A stretch of DNA of 64,000 nt, taken from assembly GCF_002843315.1 (NCBI RefSeq), contig NZ_MVDD01000021.1:1-64000 (forward strand), in the 5' to 3' direction. The DNA is from Labilibaculum filiforme. GTDB taxonomy: Bacteria > Bacteroidota > Bacteroidia > Bacteroidales > Marinifilaceae. Shown piece by piece: positions 16,389-26,147 of this stretch. The number at the start of each line of letters is the position of its first letter. Positions within the stretch are counted from its first letter, which is position 1. The position numbers were made by a program, and so were the translations under genes. Below the pieces are notes generated by a model. The model did no database searches and was not told the origin of the DNA. It worked only from the letters and a program-made list of their open reading frames with translations.

Positions 16389-17291
16389 ATGAGTACGTAT
16401 CATATTCCAGTTTTATTAGGAGAGAGTATTGAAGGGTTGGATATAAAGCCAGATGGAATTTATGTGGATCTTACTTTTGGTGGCGGAGGTCACTCAAAGG
16501 AGATTTTAAAACACTTAACTACTGGTAAGCTAATTGGTTTTGATCAGGATGTGGATGCTGAAGGAAATGTGCCGAAAGATGACCGGTTTATTTTTGTTCG
16601 TCACAATTTCAGATATTTTAAGAATTTCATGAGGTATTTGGGATATCCTAAGGTTGATGGAATTTTAGCCGATCTAGGGGTTTCTTCTCATGAATTTGAT
16701 GTCGCCGAACGTGGTTTTTCTTTTCGTTTTGATGGTGATTTAGATATGAGAATGAATCAGGATGCAGATTTTACGGCTGCTGATTTGTTGAATGAATATA
16801 GTGTTGAGGATTTGTTTCGAATCTTTAAATTTTATGGAGAAGTAAAAAATCCGGGTAAGTTGGTGCGATTAATCGATAACCAAAGAAAGGAAACACCTTT
16901 TACTACCATTCAACATTTTAAAGAAGTAATTGCTCCATGTACACCTAAGTTTAAAGAGCATAAATATTTGGCTCAAGTATTTCAAGCCATTCGAATTGAA
17001 GTGAATCAAGAAATGGATGTTTTAAAAGAAATGCTGTTGCAGTCTGCAGATGTATTAAAGCCGGATGGGAGATTGGTGGTAATAACCTACCATTCTTTGG
17101 AGGATCGATTGGTGAAGAATTTTATTCGTGATGGGAAGTTTGAAGGAAATGCAGAAAAAGATTTTTTTGGAAACATAAAAACTCCGTTAGTTGCAGTGAA
17201 TCGGAAAGTGATTCTTCCAAACGAAAAAGAAATTGAATTAAACGGACGAGCTCGAAGTGCAAAACTTCGAATTGCTCAGCCTAAAGCATAA
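16389..17291 (+). CDS. rsmH: 16S rRNA m4C1402 N4-methyltransferase
   Basis: A 300-residue SAM-dependent methyltransferase (MraW/RsmH) that methylates the exocyclic amine of C1402 in 16S rRNA. It begins Tyr-His-Ile-Pro-Val-Leu-Leu and has the SAM-binding Asp-Leu-Thr-Phe-Gly-Gly-Gly-Gly-His-Ser motif, Asp-Leu-Gly-Val-Ser-Ser-His and the C-terminal Tyr-His-Ser-Leu-Glu-Asp-Arg segment. The ATG at 16389 is preferred over a GTG at 16365, because family members start right before the Tyr-His-x-Pro-Val motif and the extra eight residues are not conserved-looking. Second gene of the dcw operon. Confidence 0.95.
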   Translation: MSTYHIPVLLGESIEGLDIKPDGIYVDLTFGGGGHSKEILKHLTTGKLIGFDQDVDAEGNVPKDDRFIFVRHNFRYFKNFMRYLGYPKVDGILADLGVSSHEFDVAERGFSFRFDGDLDMRMNQDADFTAADLLNEYSVEDLFRIFKFYGEVKNPGKLVRLIDNQRKETPFTTIQHFKEVIAPCTPKFKEHKYLAQVFQAIRIEVNQEMDVLKEMLLQSADVLKPDGRLVVITYHSLEDRLVKNFIRDGKFEGNAEKDFFGNIKTPLVAVNRKVILPNEKEIELNGRARSAKLRIAQPKA

Positions 17292-17297
17292 TGTGAA

Positions 17298-17678
17298 ATG
17301 TTTAAGTTTCGAAAAAAATATAACGATTTTATTAAGCCTAGCGAGGAGCTGAAGGAAACACCTTCAGGTTCGATCAAGGATTTTATTGATGGAAGTATTT
17401 TAACGAAAGCCGAAGTTGTTTATCAATTGCCTTTTATCATTTTTCTGGTTGTTCTAGGAATTTTTTATATCAGTAACAGGTATCGTTCCGAACGTGTTTA
17501 TCGCGATATGGTAAGCTTAGAGCAAGAGCTTAAAGAGTTAAGATTCGAGGCAATTACAACAGCCTCTGCTTTGATGTATATGAGTAAGCAATCGGAAGTA
17601 GTAAAAAGAGTAGAAAACGAGGGGCTTGATTTGATGGAAGCAACCGAGCCTCCAATTAAAATATATTTGAAGAAATAG
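17298..17678 (+). CDS. ftsL: FtsL-like divisome membrane protein
   Basis: A 126-residue bitopic protein: a cytoplasmic N-terminal 50 residues, one transmembrane helix (about 43-62, Leu-Pro-Phe-Ile-Ile-Phe-Leu-Val-Val) and a periplasmic coiled coil with heptad-like Leu/Glu spacing. This layout and its place between rsmH and ftsI match FtsL of Bacteroidota, which joins FtsQ and FtsB to activate FtsWI. Sequence similarity within this family is low, so the call rests on position and topology. The stop codon shares one base with the GTG start of ftsI, indicating translational coupling. Confidence 0.8.
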   Translation: MFKFRKKYNDFIKPSEELKETPSGSIKDFIDGSILTKAEVVYQLPFIIFLVVLGIFYISNRYRSERVYRDMVSLEQELKELRFEAITTASALMYMSKQSEVVKRVENEGLDLMEATEPPIKIYLKK

Positions 17679-19795
17679 TGCCGATAAAAAAAGATATCAT
17701 ATGGCGAGTTGGGGCGATCTACACTTTGGTGATTATTTTTGCAATACTCATTGTAGGTAGGGTAGTAGCCTTGCAATTGTTCGAAGGAGATAAGTGGCGA
17801 AGTAAAGCCCAGTCTCTTACGCAACGAGATGTAATCGTGTCGGCCAATCGGGGAGATATTTGTGCTGCTGACGGACGATTGCTGGCAAGTTCATTGCCTT
17901 ACTATCAGCTCCGTATGGATTTTCGCGCTTCCGGATTAACCGATTCTCTTTTTCGTTCGGATGTTGATTCTTTAGCACTTTGTTTGTCGCGTTTTTTTCA
18001 AGATAAGTCTCCAAAGGAATATCGAAATATGCTTTGGAAAGCAAAGTATCGTACGAAATCAAATCGTTATTTTTTAATTCATCGAAATAAAATTAATTAT
18101 ATCGGGCTTAAAAAGATCAAGACTTTTCCAATTTTTCGTTTGGGACAAAATAAAGGAGGGTTGATTTGCGAACAGGAAAATAGACGTATACAACCTCATT
18201 TAAATCTGGCTAACCGAACAATCGGTTATTTGTTGGATGGGGAGCAAAATCAAAAAGTTGGGAAAGTAGGTATCGAAGGTGCTTTTGAAAGTGATTTGAA
18301 AGGGGTTGACGGGATTAGTATTATTCAAAAAATGTCTGGTCGATGGTTGCCTGTAAATATGGTAGAGCCGAAGGATGGAAACGACCTAATTACGACTATT
18401 GATGTGAATTATCAGGATGTGGCGCAATCGGCTTTGGAACATCAGCTAATAAAGTATAATGCACATCATGGATCGGTGGTTTTGATGGAAGTGAAAACCG
18501 GAGCAATAAAAGCAATTGCTAATTTGGGGTTCGACGAAAAGTCTCAATCTTATAAAGAAGACTACAATTACGCTATTGGAGAGGCTACTGAACCAGGCTC
18601 GACTTTTAAGTTGGCTTCCATAATGGCTTTATTCGAGGATGGGTATGTTGGACCGATGGATTCTGTGGATACAGGGAATGGGGTGTATAGTTATTACAAA
18701 GAAAAAATGCGCGATTCGCATGAAGGTGGATTTGGAAAAATTACGGTGCAGGATGCTTTTGAAAAATCCTCGAATGTGGGAATTTCAAAATTGGTAAACG
18801 ATCATTATAAGAACAAGCCAAAATCATTCATTAATCGACTTTACGAGTTTCGGTTGAATGAGCCTTTGGGGCTCGATATAAAGGGAGAAGGAATACCAAG
18901 TATTAAATATCCTGATGATCCATCCTGGTCGGGAGTTTCTTTGCCTTGGATGTCTATTGGTTATGCTGTGGAACAAACGCCTTTACAAACGCTTACTTTT
19001 TATAATGCAATTGCCAATAATGGAAAAATGATGAAGCCTCGATTCGTAAAAGAATTGAAGTATCATGGTGACGTGATTCGGACTTTTGATAAAGAAGTTT
19101 TAAAATCGAGAATCTGTTCTGGTGAAACACTAAAAAATGTGAAGAATATGTTGGAGGGTGTTGTTTTGCGAGGAACAGCTCGAAACCTACGAAATTCAAA
19201 CTATACGATTGCAGGTAAAACAGGAACTGCACAAATTGCAGATAAAAATAAAGGATATAAGGTGAAAGTATATCAGGCTTCTTTCGTGGGATATTTTCCT
19301 GCCGATGATCCGATGTATTCCTGTATTGTGGTTATTAACCGGCCAAATAAAACCAAAGGATTCTATGGAAATCAGGTGGCAGGTCCAGTCTTTAAAACAA
19401 TTGCGGATAAAGTATATGCTATGAGCTATTCCATGCATCCTATAAAAACAGACGAATCAAGTTTGGAACTAAAGGTGCCGGTTTCATTGAATGGATTTAA
19501 GGAGGATTTAGACATAGTTTTTGATGAATTAAATATCGAAGTGGCAAATAAAGATATTCAATCGGATTGGGTGATGACTTCCCGAAAAGATTCAATTATT
19601 GAATACAAATACAGAACAATTAAGAAGTTTATGGTCCCGAATGTGAAGGGAATGGGAGCTCAGGATGCCTTGTATATATTAGAAAATGCAGGACTTAAGG
19701 TGATGGTGAAAGGCGTTGGCACGGTAACCAAACAATCAATCGAACCTGGATCCTATTTTAAAAAGGGCGATTTTATTAGAATAGGTTTATCTTAA
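17678..19795 (+). CDS. ftsI: Septal penicillin-binding protein (FtsI/SpoVD type) with PASTA domain
   Basis: A 705-residue transpeptidase that crosslinks septal peptidoglycan. It has one N-terminal transmembrane helix (about 12-32), a dimerisation domain beginning Ala-Asn-Arg-Gly-Asp-Ile, and a transpeptidase domain with the active-site motifs Ser308-Thr-Phe-Lys, Ser364-Ser-Asn and Lys514-Thr-Gly-Thr. A PASTA domain follows at about 640-705 (Met-Val-Pro-Asn-Val-Lys-Gly-Met). Class B PBPs with PASTA are usual for FtsI in Bacteroidota. The start is GTG, one base inside the ftsL stop. It sits 10 bases before murE in the operon. Confidence 0.95.
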   Translation: MPIKKDIIWRVGAIYTLVIIFAILIVGRVVALQLFEGDKWRSKAQSLTQRDVIVSANRGDICAADGRLLASSLPYYQLRMDFRASGLTDSLFRSDVDSLALCLSRFFQDKSPKEYRNMLWKAKYRTKSNRYFLIHRNKINYIGLKKIKTFPIFRLGQNKGGLICEQENRRIQPHLNLANRTIGYLLDGEQNQKVGKVGIEGAFESDLKGVDGISIIQKMSGRWLPVNMVEPKDGNDLITTIDVNYQDVAQSALEHQLIKYNAHHGSVVLMEVKTGAIKAIANLGFDEKSQSYKEDYNYAIGEATEPGSTFKLASIMALFEDGYVGPMDSVDTGNGVYSYYKEKMRDSHEGGFGKITVQDAFEKSSNVGISKLVNDHYKNKPKSFINRLYEFRLNEPLGLDIKGEGIPSIKYPDDPSWSGVSLPWMSIGYAVEQTPLQTLTFYNAIANNGKMMKPRFVKELKYHGDVIRTFDKEVLKSRICSGETLKNVKNMLEGVVLRGTARNLRNSNYTIAGKTGTAQIADKNKGYKVKVYQASFVGYFPADDPMYSCIVVINRPNKTKGFYGNQVAGPVFKTIADKVYAMSYSMHPIKTDESSLELKVPVSLNGFKEDLDIVFDELNIEVANKDIQSDWVMTSRKDSIIEYKYRTIKKFMVPNVKGMGAQDALYILENAGLKVMVKGVGTVTKQSIEPGSYFKKGDFIRIGLS

Positions 19796-19805
19796 AAAGT
19801 GACAG

Positions 19806-21263
19806 ATGGGAAAAAATATCAACGAACTGTTTAGTTCGGTAACTATACAAAGCTTAAAGGGAAATAAAGATGTGGTCGTGAATGAGATTCATTTCGATTC
19901 CCGAAAAGTGAAACATGGCGATTTATTCGTTGCGTGCCGGGGTACTGTCTCCGATGGCCATGATTTTATTGATACGGCAGTGGCAAATGGTGCAAGAGTG
20001 ATTGTTTGTGAAGAATTACCTAAAAAAAGTTCTTCCGAAACAAGTTTTATTGTGGTGGAAGATTCTTCGGCAGTGCTTTCGCAGATTGCGCACAATTTTT
20101 ACAACAAACCAACCGAGAATATTCAATTGGTTGGAGTAACCGGAACAAATGGGAAAACAACAATTGCTACTTTGTTGTACAATTTATTTAGAAAACTAGG
20201 GTATAAAGTTGGCCTATTATCAACCGTTTGTAATTATGTGGATGAAAAAGCTGTGAAAGCAACCCATACCACACCAGATGCATTACAATTAAATGCTTTG
20301 TTGGCCGAAATGGTGGAGGCTGGCTGTGAATATTGTTTTATGGAAGTAAGCTCGCATGCTATCGATCAGAAAAGAGTGGGGGCATTGAATTTTAAAGGGG
20401 GGATTTTTACTAATATCACTCACGATCATCTCGATTATCACAAAACATTTGAGGCATACCTAAAGGTGAAAAAGGCATTTTTCGATCAGCTGGGAAATAA
20501 ATCCTTTGCGATTACCAATGTCGATGATAAAAATGGGAAGCTGATGCTTCAGAATATGAAAGGACATAAGTTTACTTATTCAACACGTTCTTTTGCTGAT
20601 TATCGTTGTCAGATTTTAGAAAAGCATTTTACAGGAATGCTTTTGGAAATGGATGGGGCAGAAATTTGGACCAATTTTATTGGTGATTTTAATGCTCATA
20701 ATTTGTTGGCTGTTTATGGTACAGCTCGTTTGCTTGATCAGGATAAAGAAGAAATATTGCGTGGAATTAGTGAGCTGAAGTCTGTTGACGGAAGGTTTGA
20801 AAGTATTATTTCGACAGATGGCATTATGGCTATTGTTGATTATGCTCATACACCGGATGCGTTGAAAAATGTTTTGGAAACAATTGCGGCTTTACGAACA
20901 GGAAACGAACAGGTAATTACGGTGGTTGGTGCTGGTGGCGATAGAGATAAATCGAAACGACCTTTAATGGCGAAAATAAGTGCCGAATTAAGTGATAAGG
21001 TAATTTTAACCTCGGATAATCCAAGATCGGAAGATCCAGATCAGATTATTCTGGACATGAAAGAAGGGGTGTCCGCAAATAACACAAGAAAAGTGTTGGC
21101 AATTACCGATAGAAAAGAGGCAATTCGTACTGCACATATGTTAGCACAAAAAGACGATATTATTTTGGTGGCAGGAAAAGGGCACGAAGATTATCAGGAG
21201 ATAAAAGGAGTCAAGCATCATTTTGATGATAAAGAAGTAATCAAAGAAATTTTTAAGCTGTAG
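19806..21263 (+). CDS. murE: UDP-N-acetylmuramoyl-tripeptide ligase MurE (meso-DAP type)
   Basis: A 485-residue cytoplasmic Mur ligase that adds the third amino acid to UDP-MurNAc-Ala-Glu. The ATP P-loop is [10 protein letters not shown], and the substrate-selecting motif is Asp-Asn-Pro-Arg-Ser-Glu-Asp-Pro, which in characterised enzymes specifies meso-diaminopimelate. The C-terminal Gly-Lys-Gly-His-Glu-Asp-Tyr-Gln is also diagnostic. ATG start 10 bases after ftsI, stop 2 bases before mraY. Confidence 0.96.
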   Translation: MGKNINELFSSVTIQSLKGNKDVVVNEIHFDSRKVKHGDLFVACRGTVSDGHDFIDTAVANGARVIVCEELPKKSSSETSFIVVEDSSAVLSQIAHNFYNKPTENIQLVGVTGTNGKTTIATLLYNLFRKLGYKVGLLSTVCNYVDEKAVKATHTTPDALQLNALLAEMVEAGCEYCFMEVSSHAIDQKRVGALNFKGGIFTNITHDHLDYHKTFEAYLKVKKAFFDQLGNKSFAITNVDDKNGKLMLQNMKGHKFTYSTRSFADYRCQILEKHFTGMLLEMDGAEIWTNFIGDFNAHNLLAVYGTARLLDQDKEEILRGISELKSVDGRFESIISTDGIMAIVDYAHTPDALKNVLETIAALRTGNEQVITVVGAGGDRDKSKRPLMAKISAELSDKVILTSDNPRSEDPDQIILDMKEGVSANNTRKVLAITDRKEAIRTAHMLAQKDDIILVAGKGHEDYQEIKGVKHHFDDKEVIKEIFKL

Positions 21264-21265
21264 TT

Positions 21266-22519
21266 ATGTTATACTATCTATTTAAGTATTTAAATCAATT
21301 GGATTTCCCGGGAGCAGGAATGTTTGAATATATTTCGTTTCGGGCAGCATTAGCCATTATGACGTCCTTGTTTATTGCTACTGTATTTGGGAAAAAGATC
21401 ATTCTCTTATTGCAGAAGCAACAAATCGGCGAAATTGTTCGTGATCTTGGTTTAGCTGGACAAATGGAAAAAAAGGGAACTCCAACAATGGGAGGAATTA
21501 TTATTATTCTTTCAATCGTTGTTCCAGTTCTATTGTTTGCGAAATTAGATAACATCTATATTCTATTAATGCTTATTACCACTGTTTGGTTAGGAATAAT
21601 CGGATTTGTTGATGATTATATTAAAGTTTTTAAGAAGGATAAAGCGGGCTTAAGTGGTAAGTTTAAAGTTGCAGGTCAAATAGGTTTAGGTTTAATTATT
21701 GGCTTAACACTTTATTTGAATGATGATGTGGTTGTACGTGAAAAAACAACAATGGCCGAAATTGGAATTCAAACCGAATTGGTGGACGAGGGATTTACCT
21801 CCGAAGATCCTAGCATAACTCGCTTAACAATGGATGTTAAATCAACCAAGACAACCATTCCATTTTTTAAGAATAACGAATTCGATTATGAATCTTTAGT
21901 TGCTTTTGGTGGTGAATATGCACCCATGTTGGCATGGCTGGTTTTTATAATTATTACCATATTTATTGTAACTGCCGTTTCAAATGGTGCAAATATTACC
22001 GATGGTTTAGATGGTTTGGCCACAGGTTCGTCGGCAATAATTGGCGCCACATTGGGAATATTAGCTTATGTGTCGGGTCACGTAGTATATGCCGATTATC
22101 TAAACATCATGTACATTCCTAATTCGGGAGAATTGGTGATTTTTATTGCTGCTTTTATTGGAGCAACCATCGGGTTCATGTGGTACAATTCTTATCCGGC
22201 GCAAGTTTTTATGGGCGATACGGGTAGTTTAGCTTTGGGAGGAATTATAGCTGTTTTTGCTATAATTATTCACAAAGAATTGTTGATTCCTGTTTTGTGC
22301 GGAATTTTTCTGGTAGAGAATATCTCGGTAATGATGCAGGTTTCGTGGTTTAAATATACCAGAAAGAGATTTGGAGAAGGCCGGAGGATTTTTAAAATGG
22401 CTCCTCTTCATCATCATTATCAGATGAAAGGATATCCAGAGCCAAAAATCGTTACCCGCTTCTGGATTATTGGCATATTTCTGGCCATCATAACAATAGT
22501 AACTCTTAAAATCAGATAA
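21266..22519 (+). CDS. mraY: Phospho-MurNAc-pentapeptide transferase (lipid I synthase)
   Basis: A 417-residue polytopic inner-membrane enzyme with about ten transmembrane helices. It transfers phospho-MurNAc-pentapeptide to undecaprenyl phosphate. Seen motifs are Lys-Lys-Gly-Thr-Pro-Thr-Met-Gly-Gly, Gly-Phe-Val-Asp-Asp-Tyr (the Asp-Asp motif), Asn-Ile-Thr-Asp-Gly-Leu-Asp-Gly-Leu and Pro-Leu-His-His-His-Tyr. It carries the long periplasmic insertion after the Asp-Asp motif (about residues 150-205) typical of Bacteroidota MraY. The spacing to murE (2 bases) and murD (6 bases) shows one operon. Confidence 0.96.
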   Translation: MLYYLFKYLNQLDFPGAGMFEYISFRAALAIMTSLFIATVFGKKIILLLQKQQIGEIVRDLGLAGQMEKKGTPTMGGIIIILSIVVPVLLFAKLDNIYILLMLITTVWLGIIGFVDDYIKVFKKDKAGLSGKFKVAGQIGLGLIIGLTLYLNDDVVVREKTTMAEIGIQTELVDEGFTSEDPSITRLTMDVKSTKTTIPFFKNNEFDYESLVAFGGEYAPMLAWLVFIIITIFIVTAVSNGANITDGLDGLATGSSAIIGATLGILAYVSGHVVYADYLNIMYIPNSGELVIFIAAFIGATIGFMWYNSYPAQVFMGDTGSLALGGIIAVFAIIIHKELLIPVLCGIFLVENISVMMQVSWFKYTRKRFGEGRRIFKMAPLHHHYQMKGYPEPKIVTRFWIIGIFLAIITIVTLKIR

Positions 22520-22525
22520 GTAAAA

Positions 22526-23863
22526 ATGACAAAACGAATCGTCATATTAGGTGCAGGAGAAAGTGGGATTGGTGCAGCTGTTTTGGCTAAATCAAAAGGC
22601 TTTGATGTATTTGTTTCGGACTTAGGAGAAATAAGTCCCAAGTACAAGCTTGCGCTGAATAAATACCAACTAGCTTTTGAAGAAAAGCAACATACCGAAG
22701 CGCTTATAATTTCGGCTGATGAGGTGGTGAAAAGTCCAGGAATACCTGATTCTGCAACTCTAATAGGGAAGTTAAAAGAAAAAAATATTCCTGTGATTTC
22801 CGAAATAGAATTTGCAGGAAGGTTCTCCAATGCTAAAATGATATGTATTACTGGCAGTAATGGGAAAACAACAACTACTTTGCTTCTTTATCATATGTTG
22901 AAAAAAGCTGGCTTACATGTAGGGTTAGCCGGAAATGTGGGAGATAGTTTGGCTTGGCAGGTCGCTGAGAAAGACTATACACATTATGTAGTGGAGTTAA
23001 GTAGCTTTCAGCTCGATGGGATGTATGACTTTAGAGCAAATATTGCTATTCTCTTAAATATTACACCAGATCATTTAGATCGGTACGAGTATAAAATGGA
23101 AAATTATATCCATTCAAAATTCAGAATATTGCAAAATATGAAATCCGAGGATTCATTCGTGTTTTGCACCGATGATGATATCATCAAAAAGGAATTATTG
23201 AGTTGTGATACGCTTGCTCAATTATTACCATTTTCGGTTCGCGATGTAAAGAAAATGTGCGGATGGATTGAAAACGAACTTTTAAAAATTCAATACAACG
23301 AAAACCTCTTTTCTATGGATAAAAAAGATCTGTCTTTACCTGGAATTCACAATGTATATAATTCATTGGCATCAGGAATTGCTGGTAGTGTGTTGCAAAT
23401 TCGTAAAGAAGTAATTCGCGAAAGTTTAAGCGATTTTCAAGGTGTCGATCATCGACTAGAAAAAGTGGTTCGTGTACGGGGAATACAATTTATTAACGAT
23501 TCTAAAGCCACAAATATTAATTCTACTTGGTATGCTTTAGAAAGTATGGAAGAACCTGTGGTTTGGATCGTTGGTGGTGTTGATAAAGGAAACGATTATT
23601 CGGTTTTGAATGATTTGGTAATTGAAAAAGTGAAAGGAATTGTTTGTTTAGGTGTTGATAACTCTAAAATTCATGCGGCTTTTGATGGTAAAGTTGATTT
23701 TATTGTGGATGCAGGATCGATGAAAGAAGCGGTGACGCAAGCATATCAAATGGCGAATAAGGAAGAGATCGTTTTATTATCGCCTGCTTGTGCCAGTTTC
23801 GATTTGTTTAAGAATTATGAGGATCGCGGAAATCAGTTTAAAGAAGAAGTTAGAAATTTATAA
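22526..23863 (+). CDS. murD: UDP-N-acetylmuramoyl-alanine--D-glutamate ligase
   Basis: A 445-residue cytoplasmic Mur ligase adding D-glutamate to UDP-MurNAc-L-Ala. N-terminal Rossmann-like domain (Val-Ile-Leu-Gly-Ala-Gly-Glu-Ser-Gly), the ATP-binding Thr-Gly-Ser-Asn-Gly-Lys-Thr-Thr-Thr loop, the central Asp-His-Leu-Asp-Arg-Tyr motif and the C-terminal domain with Asn-Asp-Ser-Lys-Ala-Thr-Asn. Length and motifs are normal. Followed after 9 bases by ftsW. Confidence 0.95.
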   Translation: MTKRIVILGAGESGIGAAVLAKSKGFDVFVSDLGEISPKYKLALNKYQLAFEEKQHTEALIISADEVVKSPGIPDSATLIGKLKEKNIPVISEIEFAGRFSNAKMICITGSNGKTTTTLLLYHMLKKAGLHVGLAGNVGDSLAWQVAEKDYTHYVVELSSFQLDGMYDFRANIAILLNITPDHLDRYEYKMENYIHSKFRILQNMKSEDSFVFCTDDDIIKKELLSCDTLAQLLPFSVRDVKKMCGWIENELLKIQYNENLFSMDKKDLSLPGIHNVYNSLASGIAGSVLQIRKEVIRESLSDFQGVDHRLEKVVRVRGIQFINDSKATNINSTWYALESMEEPVVWIVGGVDKGNDYSVLNDLVIEKVKGIVCLGVDNSKIHAAFDGKVDFIVDAGSMKEAVTQAYQMANKEEIVLLSPACASFDLFKNYEDRGNQFKEEVRNL

Positions 23864-23872
23864 ATTAAGAAT

Positions 23873-25060
23873 ATGGTAAGTTTTTTTAAGAATTTTAGCT
23901 TAAAGGGGGATAAGACCATTTGGATCATTATCTTCTTTTTGTCGATGATTTCTTTACTGGTTGTTTATAGCTCAACCGGAACACTTGCCTATAAAGTAAA
24001 AGGTGGAAATACATCCTATTTCTTTATTAAACAGCTGATTCTCTTGGGAATGTGCTATTTAATTATTTATGTGGTTCACAAAATTCATTTTAAGGTATAT
24101 TCTAGTTCGGCTAATCTGGTACTACTCATTTCTATTGGTTTGCTCATATTAGCAAAACTGGTGGGCACAAATTTAAACGACGCATCCCGATGGATTACCA
24201 TTCCTGGAATTGGCTTCAATTTTCAGCCGTCGGAACTTGCAAAATTGGCGCTAATACTGCATGTTTCTAGAACTCTGTCGCGGTATCAGGCCGAAGATGC
24301 CTGTAAAAAGGAGGCGTTTTGGCATATCGTTATCCCTGTTGGAATTGTCTGTTTACTGATTTTTCTAGATGATTTCTCGACATCGGTATTGCTTGGTGGA
24401 GTTTGTTATTTACTGATGTTTATAGGTAGAATAGCAAAAAAATATTTGTTTGGATCGGTGGGTATCGTTTTGGGTTTTGTGACTATACTGATTGTGATGG
24501 CACCTTTGCTTCCTAGTATTGGTAGAGTGCAAACTGTAAGAAGTAGAATTGTTAATTTCTTTGATGAGGATCATGCCAATGCAAATAATAGTCAGAATTA
24601 TCAGGTTGAGCAGGCAAAAATAGCGGTGGTATCCGGGGGTATCTTTGGAAAATTTCCGGGGAACAGTACCCAACGAAATTTTTTACCACATCCGTATTCC
24701 GATTTTATTTATGCCATTATTTTGGAAGAAATGGGCTGGATTGGAGGTTTTGTAATATTGGCCTTTTATCTCATATTAATATATCGAGCCGGCTTGATTG
24801 TGCGGAAATGCAATCGAACTTTCCCAGCATTTTTGGTAATAGGGTTGGCACTTAGTATCGTGTTTCAGGCTTTAACCAATATGGCTGTGTCGGTTAATTT
24901 AATCCCGGTAACGGGGCAACCATTGCCTTTGGTGAGTATGGGCGGAACATCCTTAATTTTTACAAGTGCAGCATTTGGAATGATACTAAGTGTTAGTAAT
25001 TGGGTGAACGAGGAAGAAAAATTGAATGAAGAAGCTAAATTAAATGAAGCAGAAAATTAA
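23873..25060 (+). CDS. ftsW: SEDS glycosyltransferase FtsW
   Basis: A 395-residue integral membrane protein with about ten transmembrane helices that polymerises septal glycan from lipid II together with FtsI. The SEDS features are visible: Phe-Gln-Pro-Ser-Glu-Leu-Ala-Lys after the first half, a large periplasmic loop, and the C-terminal Thr-Gly-Gln-Pro-Leu-Pro-Leu-Val-Ser-x-Gly-Gly-Thr-Ser motif. The C-terminal tail is short and Glu/Asn-rich. Its 3' end overlaps the murG start by 17 bases, which indicates translational coupling. Confidence 0.93.
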   Translation: MVSFFKNFSLKGDKTIWIIIFFLSMISLLVVYSSTGTLAYKVKGGNTSYFFIKQLILLGMCYLIIYVVHKIHFKVYSSSANLVLLISIGLLILAKLVGTNLNDASRWITIPGIGFNFQPSELAKLALILHVSRTLSRYQAEDACKKEAFWHIVIPVGIVCLLIFLDDFSTSVLLGGVCYLLMFIGRIAKKYLFGSVGIVLGFVTILIVMAPLLPSIGRVQTVRSRIVNFFDEDHANANNSQNYQVEQAKIAVVSGGIFGKFPGNSTQRNFLPHPYSDFIYAIILEEMGWIGGFVILAFYLILIYRAGLIVRKCNRTFPAFLVIGLALSIVFQALTNMAVSVNLIPVTGQPLPLVSMGGTSLIFTSAAFGMILSVSNWVNEEEKLNEEAKLNEAEN

Positions 25061-26144
25061 AATAATAGTTAGCGGAGGCGGAACAGGCGGACATATATTT
25101 CCGGCTATTTCAATTGCGAATGCTTTAAAACAAAAGCATAACGATTGTGATATTTTATTTGTTGGAGCCGAAGGAAAAATGGAAATGGAAAAAGTTCCTT
25201 CTGCAGGATATAAAATAGTAGGATTGCCAATTCGTGGACTACAGAGGAATTTTTCGAAAGAAAATTTGAAGTTTTTTTCTCGACTTTTTAAAAGTATAAG
25301 AAAGGCAAAGACAATTGTGAAGGACTTTAAGCCCGATGCAGTAGTTGGTGTAGGCGGATATGCTAGTGGACCATTATTACATGTAGCGGCTAAAATGGGA
25401 ATTCCAACCTTAATTCAGGAGCAGAATTCTTATGCTGGAATAACGAATAAACTTTTAGCAAAAAAAGCCAAAAAGATTTGTGTTGCTTATGAGGGAATGG
25501 AGCGGTTTTTTCCTGCGGACAAAATTTTATTGACAGGAAACCCTGTTCGGAATGATTTACTAAATATCGCTTCGAAAAAACAGGAAGCTATGGCTCATTT
25601 TCAACTAAATCCCGAGAAGAAAACAATTCTGGTTGTGGGAGGAAGTTTAGGGGCAAGAACTATTAATAACAGTATGCTTGCTTCTCTTACTGCTATTTCA
25701 GACTCTGGGGTTCAGGTGATTTGGCAAACAGGGAAGTTTTATATTGAAAAAGTACGCGAAGAATTAAAAAATTGGGATATTCCTGGGTTGAAGGTTTTTG
25801 ATTTTCTTGGGAAAATGGACTTGGCTTATGCTGCGGCCGATATGGTTATATCCAGAGCCGGAGCGGGTACTATATCCGAACTTTGTTTGGTAGAGAAAGC
25901 TTGTATTTTGGTGCCATCTCCTAATGTTTCCGAAGATCATCAAACCAAAAATGCCATGGCTTTGGTAACTAAAAATGCTGCCATAATGGTAAAAGATAGT
26001 AGTGCGGAACAAGAATTAGTTGTTACTGCATTAAAATTGATACACGATGCTGATAAATTAGCTGAACTTTCAGTGAATTGTAAGGCTTTAGCAAAACCTA
26101 ACGCTGCGGCAGATATTGCAGAACAAATAATAGCATTAACATAG
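25044..26144 (+). CDS. murG: Undecaprenyl-PP-MurNAc-pentapeptide GlcNAc transferase (lipid II synthase)
   Basis: A 366-residue peripheral inner-membrane GT28 glycosyltransferase. The N-terminal loop is Ser-Gly-Gly-Gly-Thr-Gly-Gly-His-Ile-Phe-Pro-Ala, the second glycine loop Gly-Gly-Ser-Leu-Gly-Ala-Arg, and the donor-binding region carries Ser-Arg-Ala-Gly-Ala-Gly-Thr-Ile-Ser-Glu. It converts lipid I to lipid II. The ATG lies inside the 3' end of ftsW; murC follows after 3 bases. Confidence 0.96.
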   Translation: MKQKIKIIVSGGGTGGHIFPAISIANALKQKHNDCDILFVGAEGKMEMEKVPSAGYKIVGLPIRGLQRNFSKENLKFFSRLFKSIRKAKTIVKDFKPDAVVGVGGYASGPLLHVAAKMGIPTLIQEQNSYAGITNKLLAKKAKKICVAYEGMERFFPADKILLTGNPVRNDLLNIASKKQEAMAHFQLNPEKKTILVVGGSLGARTINNSMLASLTAISDSGVQVIWQTGKFYIEKVREELKNWDIPGLKVFDFLGKMDLAYAAADMVISRAGAGTISELCLVEKACILVPSPNVSEDHQTKNAMALVTKNAAIMVKDSSAEQELVVTALKLIHDADKLAELSVNCKALAKPNAAADIAEQIIALT

Positions 26145-26147
26145 ATT

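Noticed and set aside
22420-22830. 136-codon minus-strand ORF
   Set aside because: Antisense to mraY/murD coding sequence, with Ser/Ile-rich composition typical of a complementary-strand shadow.
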